A DNA stretch of 64,000 bases from Sporolactobacillus kofuensis (GTDB lineage Bacteria; Bacillota; Bacilli; Bacillales; Sporolactobacillaceae): positions 62,001-126,000 of the forward strand of contig NZ_JBHSTQ010000007.1 in assembly GCF_042660205.1 (NCBI RefSeq). Reading direction: 5' to 3'. Each line of letters starts with the position of its first letter. Position 1 is the stretch's first letter. Under the pieces are notes generated by a model. That model worked only from the letters and a program-made list of their open reading frames with translations, made no database searches and had not been told where the DNA came from. Below, piece after piece: positions 1 through 8,768 of the stretch. The translations under genes and the position numbers were made by a program.

Positions 1-82
1 TGTATAGAGAAAGATCAATACCTGTTAGCTGAAAGATTTCTTGTTTAAATCGCTTATAATCCTGATCAGTAGAGCTGTCCAT
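1..82 (-). CDS. cheR: CheR chemotaxis methyltransferase, N-terminal fragment (runs off the window)
   Basis: Only the first 27 codons are inside the window. They read M-D-S-S-T-D-Q-D-Y and then a segment ending in Q-L-T-G-I-D-L-S-L-Y, which resembles the start of Bacillus CheR (LTGVDLTLY). CheR methylates glutamates on chemoreceptors using S-adenosylmethionine. The ATG at 82 is the only start after the in-frame stop upstream, and an AGGTAG-like ribosome binding site precedes it. It follows ndk by 43 bases, the same order as B. subtilis ndk-cheR. The identification rests on a short peptide plus synteny. Confidence 0.7.
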   Translation of the reverse strand, partial: MDSSTDQDYKRFKQEIFQLTGIDLSLY

Positions 83-125
83 CGACTGTACACCTACCTG
101 CGCAACTTGATCTAATTCTACTTCC

Positions 126-548
126 TCATGCGTTAATTACGAACTCCTCATCCTGAAAAAATAGATGAATTTCACGTTCTGCATTTTCAGGAGAATCCGA
201 GCCATGAATAACATTACGGTTCATTCGGGTTGCATAATCACCGCGAATTGTTCCAGGTGTAGCTTTTTCAGGATCCGTAGAACCCATCATAAATCTCGAA
301 AGTTTAATGATATCTTCACCTTCCCAAACCATTGCGAATACAGGTCCGGAGGTCATAAATGTTGTTAGGTCTTGATAATAAGGACGTCCTTCATGCTCAT
401 AATAATGCTTTTTAACCAATTCATCAGAAATAACCATCAATTTTCCTGCTATCATTTTAAATCCTTTGGCTTCAAAACGTGCAATGATGCTACCAATCAA
501 ACCTCTTCTTACACCATCTGGTTTGATCATCAAAAATGTTCTCTCCAT
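126..548 (-). CDS. ndk: Nucleoside diphosphate kinase
   Basis: Ndk transfers the gamma phosphate from ATP to other nucleoside diphosphates through a phosphohistidine. The sequence shows the N-terminal IKPDGV motif and the active-site segment NVIHGSDS with its catalytic His. It is about 140 residues, slightly shorter than the usual 148, because it ends in EFVINA and lacks the last few residues seen in B. subtilis. Three in-frame ATGs lie close together (557, 554, 548). The third aligns best with the family and sits about 10 bases after GAGGAG. It is the last complete gene of the folE-mtrB-hepS-menG-hepT-ndk run. Confidence 0.93.
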   Translation of the reverse strand: MERTFLMIKPDGVRRGLIGSIIARFEAKGFKMIAGKLMVISDELVKKHYYEHEGRPYYQDLTTFMTSGPVFAMVWEGEDIIKLSRFMMGSTDPEKATPGTIRGDYATRMNRNVIHGSDSPENAEREIHLFFQDEEFVINA

Positions 549-617
549 CTTCATCATACTCCTCTTGGACCCACAACCCTCTCAATAATTAGTTCTTAGA
601 GAGATTTGGAGCCTTGA

Positions 618-1586
618 TTAATAGTTTCGTGTACCAATATAATCGGCAATTTCTTTTAATGACTGTGTCACTTTTATCTGTGGTAACTGATCTAATATAT
701 CCCGACTTTTTTGCAAATAAGCATCACTCATTCGTTCAGAAGCTTGAATGGCACCAGATGTCCGGATTGCTTGAATGATCTGATTCCATTTAAGATCAGT
801 GGCAGAATCGTCTTCGAGGGCGGAAATAATCGTGTCCTTTAAACCGAACACGTTCATAGCAAAGTACGTTGGAAGCGATATATTCCCGTTTTTCAAGTCG
901 CCCCCAGCTGGCTTTCCCAATTGCTTTTCTGAGCCAACAAAGTCAAGAATATCATCTGTAATCTGATAGCTCATACCCATATAATAACCAAAATAATAGA
1001 GTTTCTTACTCACTGATGATGAACAACCTGATGCGAGTGCACCTAACTGGCAACTAAGCGCCATTAACAGTGCTGTCTTTCGTTTGATTCGTCTCAGATA
1101 AACACGGAGATTCTGATGATAATTATAGAGATCCTTTATCTGATCAATTTCACCGAGGCTCAAATCACGGATGACTTTAGAAATGCTGAGATGGACTTCC
1201 TCATTATTAAAATCTGAGATGAGTTCAATTGCTTTTGCAAAGATGTAATCACCGGTGAACATCGCAACACGATTATCCCATTTTGCCTTAACAGTAGGTT
1301 TGCCCCGTCGCAGATCTGAGTCATCGACAACATCATCATGGACAAGGGAAGCCATGTGTATGAGCTCAAGCATGACTGCAGCTTCCCTTACCTGATCGTG
1401 TTCCGGATCCCCGTATTGAGCACAAAGTAAAGTTAGAAGCGGGCGAATGCGTTTTCCTCCAGCCTTGAGCAATTCTAGAGACGCTTCTTTCAGTATTGGA
1501 TCTGGGGCTTGGAGGACAACCTCCAGGCGCTTTTCAACACTTTTTAAATTTCTCTTTTGTTCGATATAAATACTGGATAGAGTCAT
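618..1586 (-). CDS. hepT: Heptaprenyl diphosphate synthase component II
   Basis: Catalytic subunit of the two-part enzyme that builds the C35 isoprenoid tail of menaquinone from farnesyl diphosphate and isopentenyl diphosphate. Both aspartate-rich motifs of trans-prenyltransferases are visible: VHDDVVDDSDLRRG (around residue 80) and YQITDDILDF (around residue 210), with GGKRIRP near residue 45. Length (322 aa) fits. The ATG at 1586 follows AAAGGT by eight bases; a GTG three codons upstream is too close to it. The non-catalytic partner hepS is two genes upstream, separated by menG as in B. subtilis. Confidence 0.95.
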   Translation of the reverse strand: MTLSSIYIEQKRNLKSVEKRLEVVLQAPDPILKEASLELLKAGGKRIRPLLTLLCAQYGDPEHDQVREAAVMLELIHMASLVHDDVVDDSDLRRGKPTVKAKWDNRVAMFTGDYIFAKAIELISDFNNEEVHLSISKVIRDLSLGEIDQIKDLYNYHQNLRVYLRRIKRKTALLMALSCQLGALASGCSSSVSKKLYYFGYYMGMSYQITDDILDFVGSEKQLGKPAGGDLKNGNISLPTYFAMNVFGLKDTIISALEDDSATDLKWNQIIQAIRTSGAIQASERMSDAYLQKSRDILDQLPQIKVTQSLKEIADYIGTRNY

Positions 1587-1642
1587 CTCTTTCACCTTTC
1601 GTTACTCAGTGCTAGTTCCTCTATTGGAGATTCTGTTTCATA

Positions 1643-2371
1643 TCAATTGTTTAATTCGCTCGTACTCGGTTTTGTGGCCGAGTGTATAGCGGCTATCCCG
1701 CCCATTAATGAAACAACGGATACGTTCTTGAATCCAGCATTCAAGAATAACTTTGTGAGTGTTTCTTGATCTGGAAATTTCGATGCTGATTCATTTAGCC
1801 AAGCATATTCTTTATAACTTCCGGCAAAGATTTTGCCAAGAATTGGCATGATGAATCGAAAATACAAAAAATAAAGTTGTCTATAAACCGGAATCTTTGT
1901 CTGTGAAGTTTCCAGGCAGACAATTGTTCCTCCAGGACGAAGTACTCTGTTCATTTCTTTCAATACGGTTAAATAATCTGGAACATTTCTTAATCCGAAG
2001 CCTATTGTTGCACGATCAAACGAATCATTTTCATATGGGATGTTCATCGCATCTCCATTCACAAGATTGACATTTTCAACTTGTGCTGCTTCTTTCTTAG
2101 ATTGTGCAATTTTCAACATGTTATCGCTGAAGTCCAATCCAATGACTTTTCCTTTAGGACCGACTGTCTCAGCGAGCGAAAGTGTCCAATCCCCGGTGCC
2201 GCAGCAAACGTCTAGGACTCGCTCACCTTTCCGAGCGTCAACAATTTGGTCAGCTCGGTGACGCCATGCTTTATGTCGGTTAAAACTAATCAGCGAATTC
2301 ATTGCATCGTACTTTTTATATATTTTTTGAAATACACGATGTACTTTCTCATGCTTTTCTGCTTGGTTCAT
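1643..2371 (-). CDS. menG: Demethylmenaquinone methyltransferase (UbiE/MenG)
   Basis: SAM-dependent enzyme that performs the last step of menaquinone synthesis, methylating demethylmenaquinone. The SAM-binding motif VLDVCCGTGDW is near residue 50 and the family signatures FGLRNVPD and RVLRPGG follow. The ATG at 2371 (MNQAEKHEKVH) matches the usual N-terminus and has AAAGGA about 12 bases upstream. A GTG at 2398 would overlap the hepS stop. It sits between hepS and hepT, so all three enzymes of the quinone tail and ring steps are co-transcribed. Confidence 0.94.
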   Translation of the reverse strand: MNQAEKHEKVHRVFQKIYKKYDAMNSLISFNRHKAWRHRADQIVDARKGERVLDVCCGTGDWTLSLAETVGPKGKVIGLDFSDNMLKIAQSKKEAAQVENVNLVNGDAMNIPYENDSFDRATIGFGLRNVPDYLTVLKEMNRVLRPGGTIVCLETSQTKIPVYRQLYFLYFRFIMPILGKIFAGSYKEYAWLNESASKFPDQETLTKLFLNAGFKNVSVVSLMGGIAAIHSATKPSTSELNN

Positions 2372-2391
2372 TATTTTCAAAGTTCCTTTCT

Positions 2392-3213
2392 TTAACACCC
2401 TTCAATGATCTTACGCTCTCTTCGATGCAGGAATTCAGTGATCTGAGACAGGAGCACTGTCGGATTTTCCAAAGTGTTCACCGTGTCGACAAACTGATCT
2501 CCTTTTGTCTTAATTTCAGTTTCAAGTTTCTTGATGAGTGTAGCTTTTTCCTCGCCAGACTCAGTTAATAAGTAACCACTCGTACGATCAGCATTTTCCT
2601 GTTTTCTCTTTTCTACAAGCAAACGCTTGATTAGGAAGAAGTTGCTTAGTATCGGTATAAAATGTGCATAGCCTAATTGAGTTGCAATTTTGGACACCAA
2701 TGCACTTTCAATAATTCTTATTGAATCGATTTTCTGCGCCCAATTCAGACTTGCTTTTCCATAAAAAAAGCGACTTTTTTGCACATTGAAATTCTGGATC
2801 GCTTCAGCGACCCATTTTACAACTTCACGTTTAGAATGACGGACAAGTGTATAGTAATAAAGTGCACTGTAAAAATCGCCTGATAATACGGTTAGCTGTC
2901 TTTTCTTTACTACATCTTTATCCCTAATTGGCGATACAGTCATGGTTTCATGTGTATTTAAGCCGATTTCAGCAAGCATGACACTTATCGCGCAAGTACG
3001 AGCCATTGCAGTTGTCTCTGAGTGCCGAAACATGAGATAGTAGATCATAAGTTTATCACGATCAATGGTTGGTTTCGGCATATTTTTCTGAACATATGGG
3101 TGATTCATTTCATGCAGAAGCTGATGATAAACCAACTCCGCTTCTTCATAAATCGACAATACAGTGCCCCCCAAACAATAAGTCAAGTCTTCGAGGTTCA
3201 TGAGTTCATCCAA
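2392..3213 (-). CDS. hepS: Heptaprenyl diphosphate synthase component I
   Basis: Non-catalytic partner of HepT, needed for chain-length control and activity. The family is poorly conserved, but the segment QLTVLSGDFYSALYYYTL around residue 105 is characteristic, the length (about 270 aa) fits, and it lies between mtrB and menG as in B. subtilis. The ATG at 3213 lacks a strong ribosome binding site. An ATG four codons later (MNLEDL) with GGA about eight bases upstream is an alternative. No membrane segments or signal peptide are seen. Confidence 0.9.
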   Translation of the reverse strand: MDELMNLEDLTYCLGGTVLSIYEEAELVYHQLLHEMNHPYVQKNMPKPTIDRDKLMIYYLMFRHSETTAMARTCAISVMLAEIGLNTHETMTVSPIRDKDVVKKRQLTVLSGDFYSALYYYTLVRHSKREVVKWVAEAIQNFNVQKSRFFYGKASLNWAQKIDSIRIIESALVSKIATQLGYAHFIPILSNFFLIKRLLVEKRKQENADRTSGYLLTESGEEKATLIKKLETEIKTKGDQFVDTVNTLENPTVLLSQITEFLHRRERKIIEGC

Positions 3214-3233
3214 TTAAAACAGCAGCTATCTAA

Positions 3234-3464
3234 TTATTCTGAAGAAATTGTACCATGTTTTGTCTGGATGGTGGCTTTTCCATGTACTTTAATGGCTGAA
3301 GTATGTTCGGTGAATTGTGCAATCATTACTTCACCTTTATCTAATTTCTCCGTATGAAAGAAACGTGTCTCAGATCCCCGAGTCAACCCGATAACATTAA
3401 CTCCATCAGCTTCAGCTTTTATAACAAAGTAATCACCTAATACTTCTTCATTTCTTAATTCCAT
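3234..3464 (-). CDS. mtrB: Tryptophan RNA-binding attenuation protein (TRAP)
   Basis: TRAP forms an 11-subunit ring that, with tryptophan bound, wraps trp leader RNA and causes termination or blocks translation. The protein is 76 aa and contains the family core DGVNVIGLTRG, the stretch HTEKLDKGEV, and AQFTEHTSAIKVHGKA, which holds the Lys-Lys-Arg RNA-contact region. The ATG at 3464 follows GAGGGA by about six bases; an upstream TTG at 3491 has no comparable site. It sits directly after folE (mtrA), the classic mtrAB arrangement. Its trp target is not in this window. Confidence 0.95.
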   Translation of the reverse strand: MELRNEEVLGDYFVIKAEADGVNVIGLTRGSETRFFHTEKLDKGEVMIAQFTEHTSAIKVHGKATIQTKHGTISSE

Positions 3465-3491
3465 CGACCGTCCCTCGCCTTCAGGTATCAA

Positions 3492-4055
3492 TTAATGATT
3501 GATTAACGACATTGCTTCTGCTCTAGCGGTTGCATCATTCTGAAAAACACCTCGAACAGCCGAGGTGATCGTTTTCGCCCCTGGCTTCTTGACACCGCGC
3601 ATGGTCATGCACATGTGTTCCGCCTCGACGACAACAATCACGCCGTATGGGCGCAAAGTTTCAACGATACTGTTTGCAACTTCAGTTGTTAACCGTTCTT
3701 GAAGTTGCGGACGTTTCGCAACCGCCTCAACTGCACGTGCCAATTTACTGAGCCCGGTTACACGACCACCTCTTGGTATGTACCCCACATGTGCCTTTCC
3801 GAAGAAGGGAACAAGATGATGCTCACACATTGAGTAAAAGGGAATATCCTTCACGAGCACAAGTTCTTCATGTGCTTCGTCAAATGTCTTCGACAAATAC
3901 TCTTTTGGATCTTGCTGCATACCTTGGAATATTTCCTCATACATGCGTGCTACGCGTTGAGGTGTCTCAAGCAGTCCGTTTCGATCAGGATCTTCACCAA
4001 TAGCTTCCAAAATCATTCTGACTGCTTTCTCTATCTTTTCATGATCCACATTCAC
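3492..4055 (-). CDS. folE: GTP cyclohydrolase I
   Basis: First enzyme of tetrahydrofolate synthesis, converting GTP to 7,8-dihydroneopterin triphosphate. The zinc and active-site segments are present: SMCEHHLVPFFGKAHVGYIP around residue 75 and HMCMTMRGVKKPGA around residue 145. Length of 187 aa is typical. Translation starts at GTG 4055, nine bases after GGAGG. It heads the operon with mtrB. The roughly 285 bases upstream are AT-rich and hold only the HU terminator; I could not assign a convincing promoter. Confidence 0.96.
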   Translation of the reverse strand: MNVDHEKIEKAVRMILEAIGEDPDRNGLLETPQRVARMYEEIFQGMQQDPKEYLSKTFDEAHEELVLVKDIPFYSMCEHHLVPFFGKAHVGYIPRGGRVTGLSKLARAVEAVAKRPQLQERLTTEVANSIVETLRPYGVIVVVEAEHMCMTMRGVKKPGAKTITSAVRGVFQNDATARAEAMSLINH

Positions 4056-4281
4056 AAATGGTTGCCTCCCAGTTTATCCTGCCCACAAGCAGAAACAAAA
4101 ACAAATCATTCATCCCGCACTATTCATGGGTAAATACATCGTCCACTGATCATATATATGTAATCGCTATACTACTAGCCTAATAAAAAAGTTTAGCATA
4201 GGCAAACTTAAAAATAAAGGAAAGTTAATCTTGTCTCATTATTTCATTCAAATCGTGCAGTTATTTTCTTTTTGATCATTC

Positions 4282-4308
4282 AAAAAGAGCCATCCGAAAA
4301 GGATGGCC
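4282..4308 (-). terminator. Rho-independent terminator of the HU gene
   Basis: On the minus strand GCCATCC, a TTTTC loop and GGATGGC form a 7-bp stem followed by TCTTTTT, 33 bases after the HU stop codon. The rest of the 4056-4340 gap is AT-rich and shows nothing else I can support. Confidence 0.9.
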
Positions 4309-4340
4309 CCTGCTTACTTACGTCCTATGTACTTTGCAGA

Positions 4341-4613
4341 TCATTGGACGGCTTCTTTCAGTGCTTTACCAGGCTTAAATGCTGGAACTTTGCTTGCGCT
4401 GATTTCGATTTCTTCGCCCGTTTGAGGATTGCGTCCTTTGCGAGCAGAACGTTCGCGAACTTCAAAGTTGCCAAATCCGATTAATTGAACTTTGCTTCCA
4501 CTCTTTAAAGCATCAGCAATCGTTGAGAGGACAGAATCAACAGCTTTTGTAGCATCCTTTTTTGACAGATCAGCAGATTCTGCAACTGCAGTAATCAATT
4601 CAGTCTTATTCAA
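4341..4613 (-). CDS. hbs: DNA-binding protein HU
   Basis: Small histone-like protein that bends and compacts DNA. The 90-residue product begins MNKTELI and contains GFGNFEVRERSARKGRNP, the DNA-binding arm, and KVPAFKPGK near the C-terminus; it is close to B. subtilis HBsu (92 aa). The start is TTG 4613, eight bases after AAGGAGG. A GTG one codon upstream is also possible. It is a monocistronic gene between folE and spoIVA with its own promoter (4678-4706) and terminator. Confidence 0.96.
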   Translation of the reverse strand: MNKTELITAVAESADLSKKDATKAVDSVLSTIADALKSGSKVQLIGFGNFEVRERSARKGRNPQTGEEIEISASKVPAFKPGKALKEAVQ

Positions 4614-4677
4614 CACTTTCACCTCCTTAAAAAGGAATGACTCCCTTTTTGCGCTGGATGAAACATCAACAACGCTT

Positions 4678-4706
4678 ATCATATACGATGTGATGGAAGA
4701 ATTCAA
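4678..4706 (-). promoter_or_regulatory. SigA-type promoter of the HU gene
   Basis: On the minus strand TTGAAT and TATGAT are separated by 17 bases. The predicted start point lies about 60 bases upstream of the HU start codon. Based on consensus match only. Confidence 0.55.
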
Positions 4707-4856
4707 CAGCTTTTATAAAAATATTGCCATATCCATGCCTTTTTAATCTCTTTTTGACCAAACAAGTGAATTAGTCTCCCGTATTCACTTCCAATTTAAT
4801 CCATATGCATCATTTTCATTATATCCGCAATCTCTACTCACCCATTGACTTTCTAT

Positions 4857-4886
4857 AAAAGAAAAAGACCCCCTTATGGGATCTTC
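4857..4886 (-). terminator. Rho-independent terminator of spoIVA
   Basis: On the minus strand AAGATCCC and GGGGTCTT can pair (one G-T pair) around a short loop and are followed by TTTCTTTT, about 20 bases after the spoIVA stop. Confidence 0.8.
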
Positions 4887-4905
4887 ATTCGTTTAGATCT
4901 ATTGA

Positions 4906-6402
4906 TTATAAAATGATGGCGATTAAACCGCCGGAGCCCTCGTTAATAATCCTTTCCAGTGTCTCTTTAAGCTTATAGCGTGCATTTTCAGGCATCTGTG
5001 CAAGCTTTGCAGAAATACCTTCACGAACAATGGAATTCAATGAGCGTCCAAAGATGTCTGAATTCCAGATTGATAACGGATCATCTTCGAAATCCTGCAT
5101 CAGGTATCGAACAAGTTCCTCACTCTGTTTCTCAGTACCAATGATCGGTGCGAATTCCGATTCAACATCAACTTTAATCATATGAATCGATGGTGCCACT
5201 GCTTTCAGACGAACACCGAACCTTGAGCCCTGTTTAATAATCTCAGGTTCATCAAGACTCATATCGCTAATCGAAGGGGCTGCGATCCCGTATCCGGTCT
5301 GTTTCACCATTTTAAGCGCATCAGAAACTTGATCATATTCTCTTTTTGCATAGGCGAAATCTTGCATCAGCTGCAAGAGGTGATCCTTCCCGCGAATTTC
5401 CACTCCGACAACCTCTTTCAAAACCTGGTCATAGAGATTATCCGGTGCAAACAAATCAATCTCCGCAGTCCCTTTCCCCATTTCAATTCCTGAGAGCTGT
5501 GCATTTTCAATGAAATCATATTGTCCGAACGTACCGACCACACGATCGACATCGCGTAAACGTTTAATATCTTTAACTGTTTCCTTCACAGCATCTTCAT
5601 AGCTCTTCCGCAGCCAATGCTCATCCTTTAGGACCATTACCCAGCTCGGAAGGTTCACGTTTACCTCAAGGACAGGAAATTCAAAGAGTGCTTCTCGTAA
5701 GATATTATTGATATCATGCTCGGTTATGTTTTCCACGCTCTGAGCAAGGACTGGAATGTCATACTTCTCTGTCAGTTCTTTTCGCAGAGCCTCTGTTTCG
5801 GGATGATACGGATGTGTCGAGTTGATAATTAGAATAAATGGCTTTCCGACCTCTTTGAGTTCATCAACAATTCGTTCTTCGGCTTCAACATAATCATCTC
5901 TGCCAATTTCCCCAATGGATCCATCCGTAGTGATGACTACGCCCAGCGTTGAATGTTCTTGGATCACTTTTCTTGTCCCTATTTCAGCGGCTTCCTGAAA
6001 TGGAATCGGTTCATCATACCAAGGTGTGTGCACCATGCGCGGACCATTTTCATCCTCAAATCCTTTTGCACCTTTTACTGCATAGCCAACGCAATCCACT
6101 ACTCGAATGTTGACATCAAGCCCTTCCTCAACCGTCACTTTCACCGCATGATTGGGAATAAATTTAGGCTCTGTTGTCATAATTTGCTTACCTGCTGCAC
6201 TTTGAGGCAGTTCATCTTTTGCACGCACACGGTCGGCCTCATCTTCAATGTTCGGCAAGACAACAAGTTCCATGAATTTCTTGATAAACGTTGATTTTCC
6301 TGTCCGAACTGCGCCGACAACGCCTAAATAGATATCCCCACCGGTTCGTTCAGCAATGTCCTTGAAAATGTCCACTCGTTCAAGTTTTTCCAAAGTTGGC
6401 AC
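4906..6402 (-). CDS. spoIVA: Stage IV sporulation protein A, coat morphogenetic ATPase
   Basis: SpoIVA polymerises on the outer forespore membrane using ATP and forms the basement layer of the spore coat. It is nearly collinear with the B. subtilis protein over its full length: a Walker A motif GAVRTGKST near residue 30, VVITTDGSIG, and the very conserved C-terminus ending GSGGLIAIIL. Two starts are plausible, GTG 6402 and TTG 6393; both are preceded by AGGAGGAGCGGGAGG. A SigE-like promoter lies upstream (6448-6475), consistent with mother-cell expression. It is separated from the upstream spoVIF-like gene by a terminator. Confidence 0.97.
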   Translation of the reverse strand: MPTLEKLERVDIFKDIAERTGGDIYLGVVGAVRTGKSTFIKKFMELVVLPNIEDEADRVRAKDELPQSAAGKQIMTTEPKFIPNHAVKVTVEEGLDVNIRVVDCVGYAVKGAKGFEDENGPRMVHTPWYDEPIPFQEAAEIGTRKVIQEHSTLGVVITTDGSIGEIGRDDYVEAEERIVDELKEVGKPFILIINSTHPYHPETEALRKELTEKYDIPVLAQSVENITEHDINNILREALFEFPVLEVNVNLPSWVMVLKDEHWLRKSYEDAVKETVKDIKRLRDVDRVVGTFGQYDFIENAQLSGIEMGKGTAEIDLFAPDNLYDQVLKEVVGVEIRGKDHLLQLMQDFAYAKREYDQVSDALKMVKQTGYGIAAPSISDMSLDEPEIIKQGSRFGVRLKAVAPSIHMIKVDVESEFAPIIGTEKQSEELVRYLMQDFEDDPLSIWNSDIFGRSLNSIVREGISAKLAQMPENARYKLKETLERIINEGSGGLIAIIL

Positions 6403-6447
6403 CCTCCCGCTCCTCCTTCTGCAATAAATGACCTCGGTGATCGTTCT

Positions 6448-6475
6448 AACATATGACTTTGTCCATTGAATAGAC
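6448..6475 (-). promoter_or_regulatory. SigE-like promoter of spoIVA
   Basis: The minus strand reads GTCTATT, 13 bases, CATATGTT, close to the SigE consensus (KMATATT, 13-15 bases, CATACANT). It is 46 bases from the gene start. SigE control of spoIVA is known in B. subtilis; the exact site here is inference. The rest of 6403-6728 holds only the terminator at 6588-6627. Confidence 0.42.
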
Positions 6476-6587
6476 CATTAAAAATTGGACTCTCCGAAGC
6501 GATGTATTCCAAAATGGGCCAGCAGCATTTTCCAGCCGCCTATCCCTATTAAAATATTGTCCAATCGTTTTTTTATGCCTGTTATGT

Positions 6588-6627
6588 ATAAAAAAAGTAG
6601 GAGAAAACTGAAAAAGTTTTCCCCTAC
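6588..6627 (-). terminator. Rho-independent terminator of the der-plsY-gpsA-spoVIF run
   Basis: On the minus strand GTAGGGGAAAACT pairs with AGTTTTCTCCTAC and is followed by TTTTTTTATA. It ends the transcript about 100 bases after the spoVIF-like stop and insulates spoIVA. Confidence 0.88.
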
Positions 6628-6728
6628 ATGACTAAGTCCTTCCACACCTTTTGCGCTCTTGCAGAATGATTGATGCACCTATACTTTATGCTATTCCTAC
6701 TTCTTTTGCTGCTGACGACGGCCCATTG

Positions 6729-6992
6729 CTATTGTTTTGGGCCGAAAAATTTTGACAGAGATGAGAAGCTGCTTGGTAAATTACCAGAAGTAATGGCTTT
6801 CACAATAGCCTCTTCCTTTTCCTTCGTCACCGGGACACCGGCAGTGCTCCCAATTCTGGCAATCAATTCTTTGACCACCTTGGGATCGCTGAAATCAGCA
6901 TTTGATACAGAATTGGCGATCTCTAAGATATCCTCTTTCTTCACGTTCGTCTTCTTTTCAATGTTATCAAAAAAAGGATTATTGGAATTCAA
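6729..6992 (-). CDS. Stage VI sporulation protein F-like protein
   Basis: An 87-residue protein with the pattern FFDNIEKKTNVKKEDILEIAN at its N-terminus and ITSGNLPSSFSSLSKFF near its end, resembling the SpoVIF (YjcC) family, which in B. subtilis is needed for late coat assembly. The start is TTG 6992, seven bases after AAAGGAGG; an ATG eight codons upstream overlaps that ribosome binding site. It lies 59 bases after gpsA and before the operon terminator. B. subtilis spoVIF is at another locus, so the function here is inferred from family resemblance and proximity to spoIVA. Confidence 0.8.
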   Translation of the reverse strand: MNSNNPFFDNIEKKTNVKKEDILEIANSVSNADFSDPKVVKELIARIGSTAGVPVTKEKEEAIVKAITSGNLPSSFSSLSKFFGPKQ

Positions 6993-7051
6993 TGAACGTC
7001 CTCCTTTTCCCTGCATTCCTTACATGGTATGCGGAAAAAGGAATGCTGTGC

Positions 7052-8104
7052 TCACGCTTCGTGTTCACGCACAATTTTTTCTTCGAGACTATGTGTTAGT
7101 GGTGCAATTTCATCCTTTTTATCACGGCACATTAATTCTTCAACCGCTTCCTTGGGATGTTTTCCATCAAACAGTACTTGATAGATTTCTGAAGTAATCG
7201 GCATTTCAACGTTCAATTTCTTCGCCAAGGCATACGCGGCTTCAGCTGTACGCACACCTTCAACGACCATACCCATTTGATTGAGTACAGCATCTAATTT
7301 TTCACCTTTACCCAGCATGTTTCCGGCTCGCCAGTTTCTGCTGTGTACGCTTGTACAGGTGACAATTAAATCACCCATTCCGGTTAGTCCTATAAAGGTC
7401 AACGGATGTGCGCCCATTTTCGTGCCGAGTCTGGAAATCTCTGCAAGTCCACGTGTAATCAACGCTGCTTTCGCATTGTCCCCAAATCCGAGTCCATCAA
7501 GCATTCCGGCACCTAGTGCGATAATATTCTTCAGAGCACCGCCAATCTCAACACCGACTATATCTTCATTGGTATACACACGGAAGTAGTGGTTGAAGAA
7601 CAAGTCTTGTGCTTTTTTTGCTGCAACGAGATCAGTAGATGCAACGGCGACCGTTGTCGGATGACACAGGGAAACCTCCTCCGCATGGCTCGGGCCGGAA
7701 AGGACAACAACAGCTGTTCTGAGTTCTTCTGGAATCTCCTCTTCAATGACTTCGGACATTCTTTTAAAGGACCCTGGCTCTATGCCCTTAACCCCATGAA
7801 TAAAAAGGAGCGGCTGTTTCAAACAATGATTAATTTGTTTTAAAACATCCCGCATTGCTTTCGCTGGAACAACGAGTACTACTGCTGCTGCCCGATCCAA
7901 AGCCGCCTGTAAATTATCCGTGCCTACTATATGCTCAGACAATGTAACACCGGGTAGATATTTTTCATTCGTATGCTTTTCAGATATCTCGTCTGCCTGC
8001 ATTTTCCGATGACTCCACAAAGCGACTTGATGCCCATTATCTGCAAGTACCATAGAAAGTGCTGTTCCCCAGCTACCTGCTCCAAGTACCGCAATCTTTT
8101 TCAT
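7052..8104 (-). CDS. gpsA: Glycerol-3-phosphate dehydrogenase [NAD(P)+]
   Basis: Reduces dihydroxyacetone phosphate to sn-glycerol-3-phosphate, the backbone of phospholipids. The Rossmann motif VLGAGSWGTALSMVLADNG is at the N-terminus; GPSHAEEV, the catalytic-lysine region EIGGALKNIIALGAGM, and FGDNAKAALITRGLAEISRLG follow. Length is 350 aa. The ATG at 8104 follows AAGGAGG. It comes directly after plsY, which uses its product as acyl acceptor, so the two are likely co-transcribed for phosphatidic acid synthesis. Confidence 0.97.
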   Translation of the reverse strand: MKKIAVLGAGSWGTALSMVLADNGHQVALWSHRKMQADEISEKHTNEKYLPGVTLSEHIVGTDNLQAALDRAAAVVLVVPAKAMRDVLKQINHCLKQPLLFIHGVKGIEPGSFKRMSEVIEEEIPEELRTAVVVLSGPSHAEEVSLCHPTTVAVASTDLVAAKKAQDLFFNHYFRVYTNEDIVGVEIGGALKNIIALGAGMLDGLGFGDNAKAALITRGLAEISRLGTKMGAHPLTFIGLTGMGDLIVTCTSVHSRNWRAGNMLGKGEKLDAVLNQMGMVVEGVRTAEAAYALAKKLNVEMPITSEIYQVLFDGKHPKEAVEELMCRDKKDEIAPLTHSLEEKIVREHEA

Positions 8105-8149
8105 TGTAATTCCTCCTTGTTCTATTCACTGGATCTTATTGAAAAAGTT

Positions 8150-8755
8150 TCAAGCCTGGGCTTTCTTATGGCCGAGTTTGTTTTCTTCACCATGAATAAG
8201 GCGATTTATGTTTGCCCTATGTTGATAGAAAGCAAGAATGGTGATACAAAATGCAACAATGAGAACACCTGCAGAGTAATGATTTAACACCCATCCGAGT
8301 ATAGGAGTCATCAGGAGAAAAAAGAGTGATCCTAATGAGACAAATCGAGTTAGAGCAATGATTAGAATGGTGATAACTCCGGCAATAAGTGCATAGAGAG
8401 GCATAATCATGAAAAAGACTCCAATAGTCGTAGCAACACCTTTGCCTCCTTTAAAGCCGAAGTACACCGGAAAATCGTGGCCGATAATCGCTGCTAGTCC
8501 AGAACATGCGACCGCCCAATCATCAATACCTAACCCTCGTGCAATCAGCACACAGACAATACCTTTTAGAACATCCAGAATAAGTACACCAAGAGCTGGT
8601 CCGGTCCCAAGTACACGCATGGTATTGGTTGCACCTGCGTTACCGCTTCCGGTTTTGCGAATATCGATCTTTTTTATTTTCTTCGTAATAATATAGCTGA
8701 AACTAATTGACCCGATTAAATATGAAATAATGATCGATAACGCGATCAACATCAT
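8150..8755 (-). CDS. plsY: Acyl-phosphate:glycerol-3-phosphate acyltransferase PlsY
   Basis: Membrane enzyme that acylates glycerol-3-phosphate at position 1 using acyl-phosphate. The family motifs are clear: GSISFSYIITK, RKTGSGNAGATNTMRVLG (glycine-rich loop), and GFKGGKGVATTIG. About five hydrophobic membrane segments are seen in 201 aa. The start at 8755 is seven bases after AAGAGGAG; a second ATG follows at once. It lies 13 bases after der and 45 bases before gpsA. In B. subtilis plsY is not at this locus, so the PlsY-GpsA pairing is a feature of this genome. Confidence 0.96.
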   Translation of the reverse strand: MMLIALSIIISYLIGSISFSYIITKKIKKIDIRKTGSGNAGATNTMRVLGTGPALGVLILDVLKGIVCVLIARGLGIDDWAVACSGLAAIIGHDFPVYFGFKGGKGVATTIGVFFMIMPLYALIAGVITILIIALTRFVSLGSLFFLLMTPILGWVLNHYSAGVLIVAFCITILAFYQHRANINRLIHGEENKLGHKKAQA

Positions 8756-8768
8756 TTAGCATCTCCTC

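Noticed and set aside
6478..6678. Minus-strand 66-codon frame upstream of spoIVA
   Set aside because: It lies across a strong terminator and the putative SigE promoter, has no ribosome binding site, and encodes no recognisable domain.
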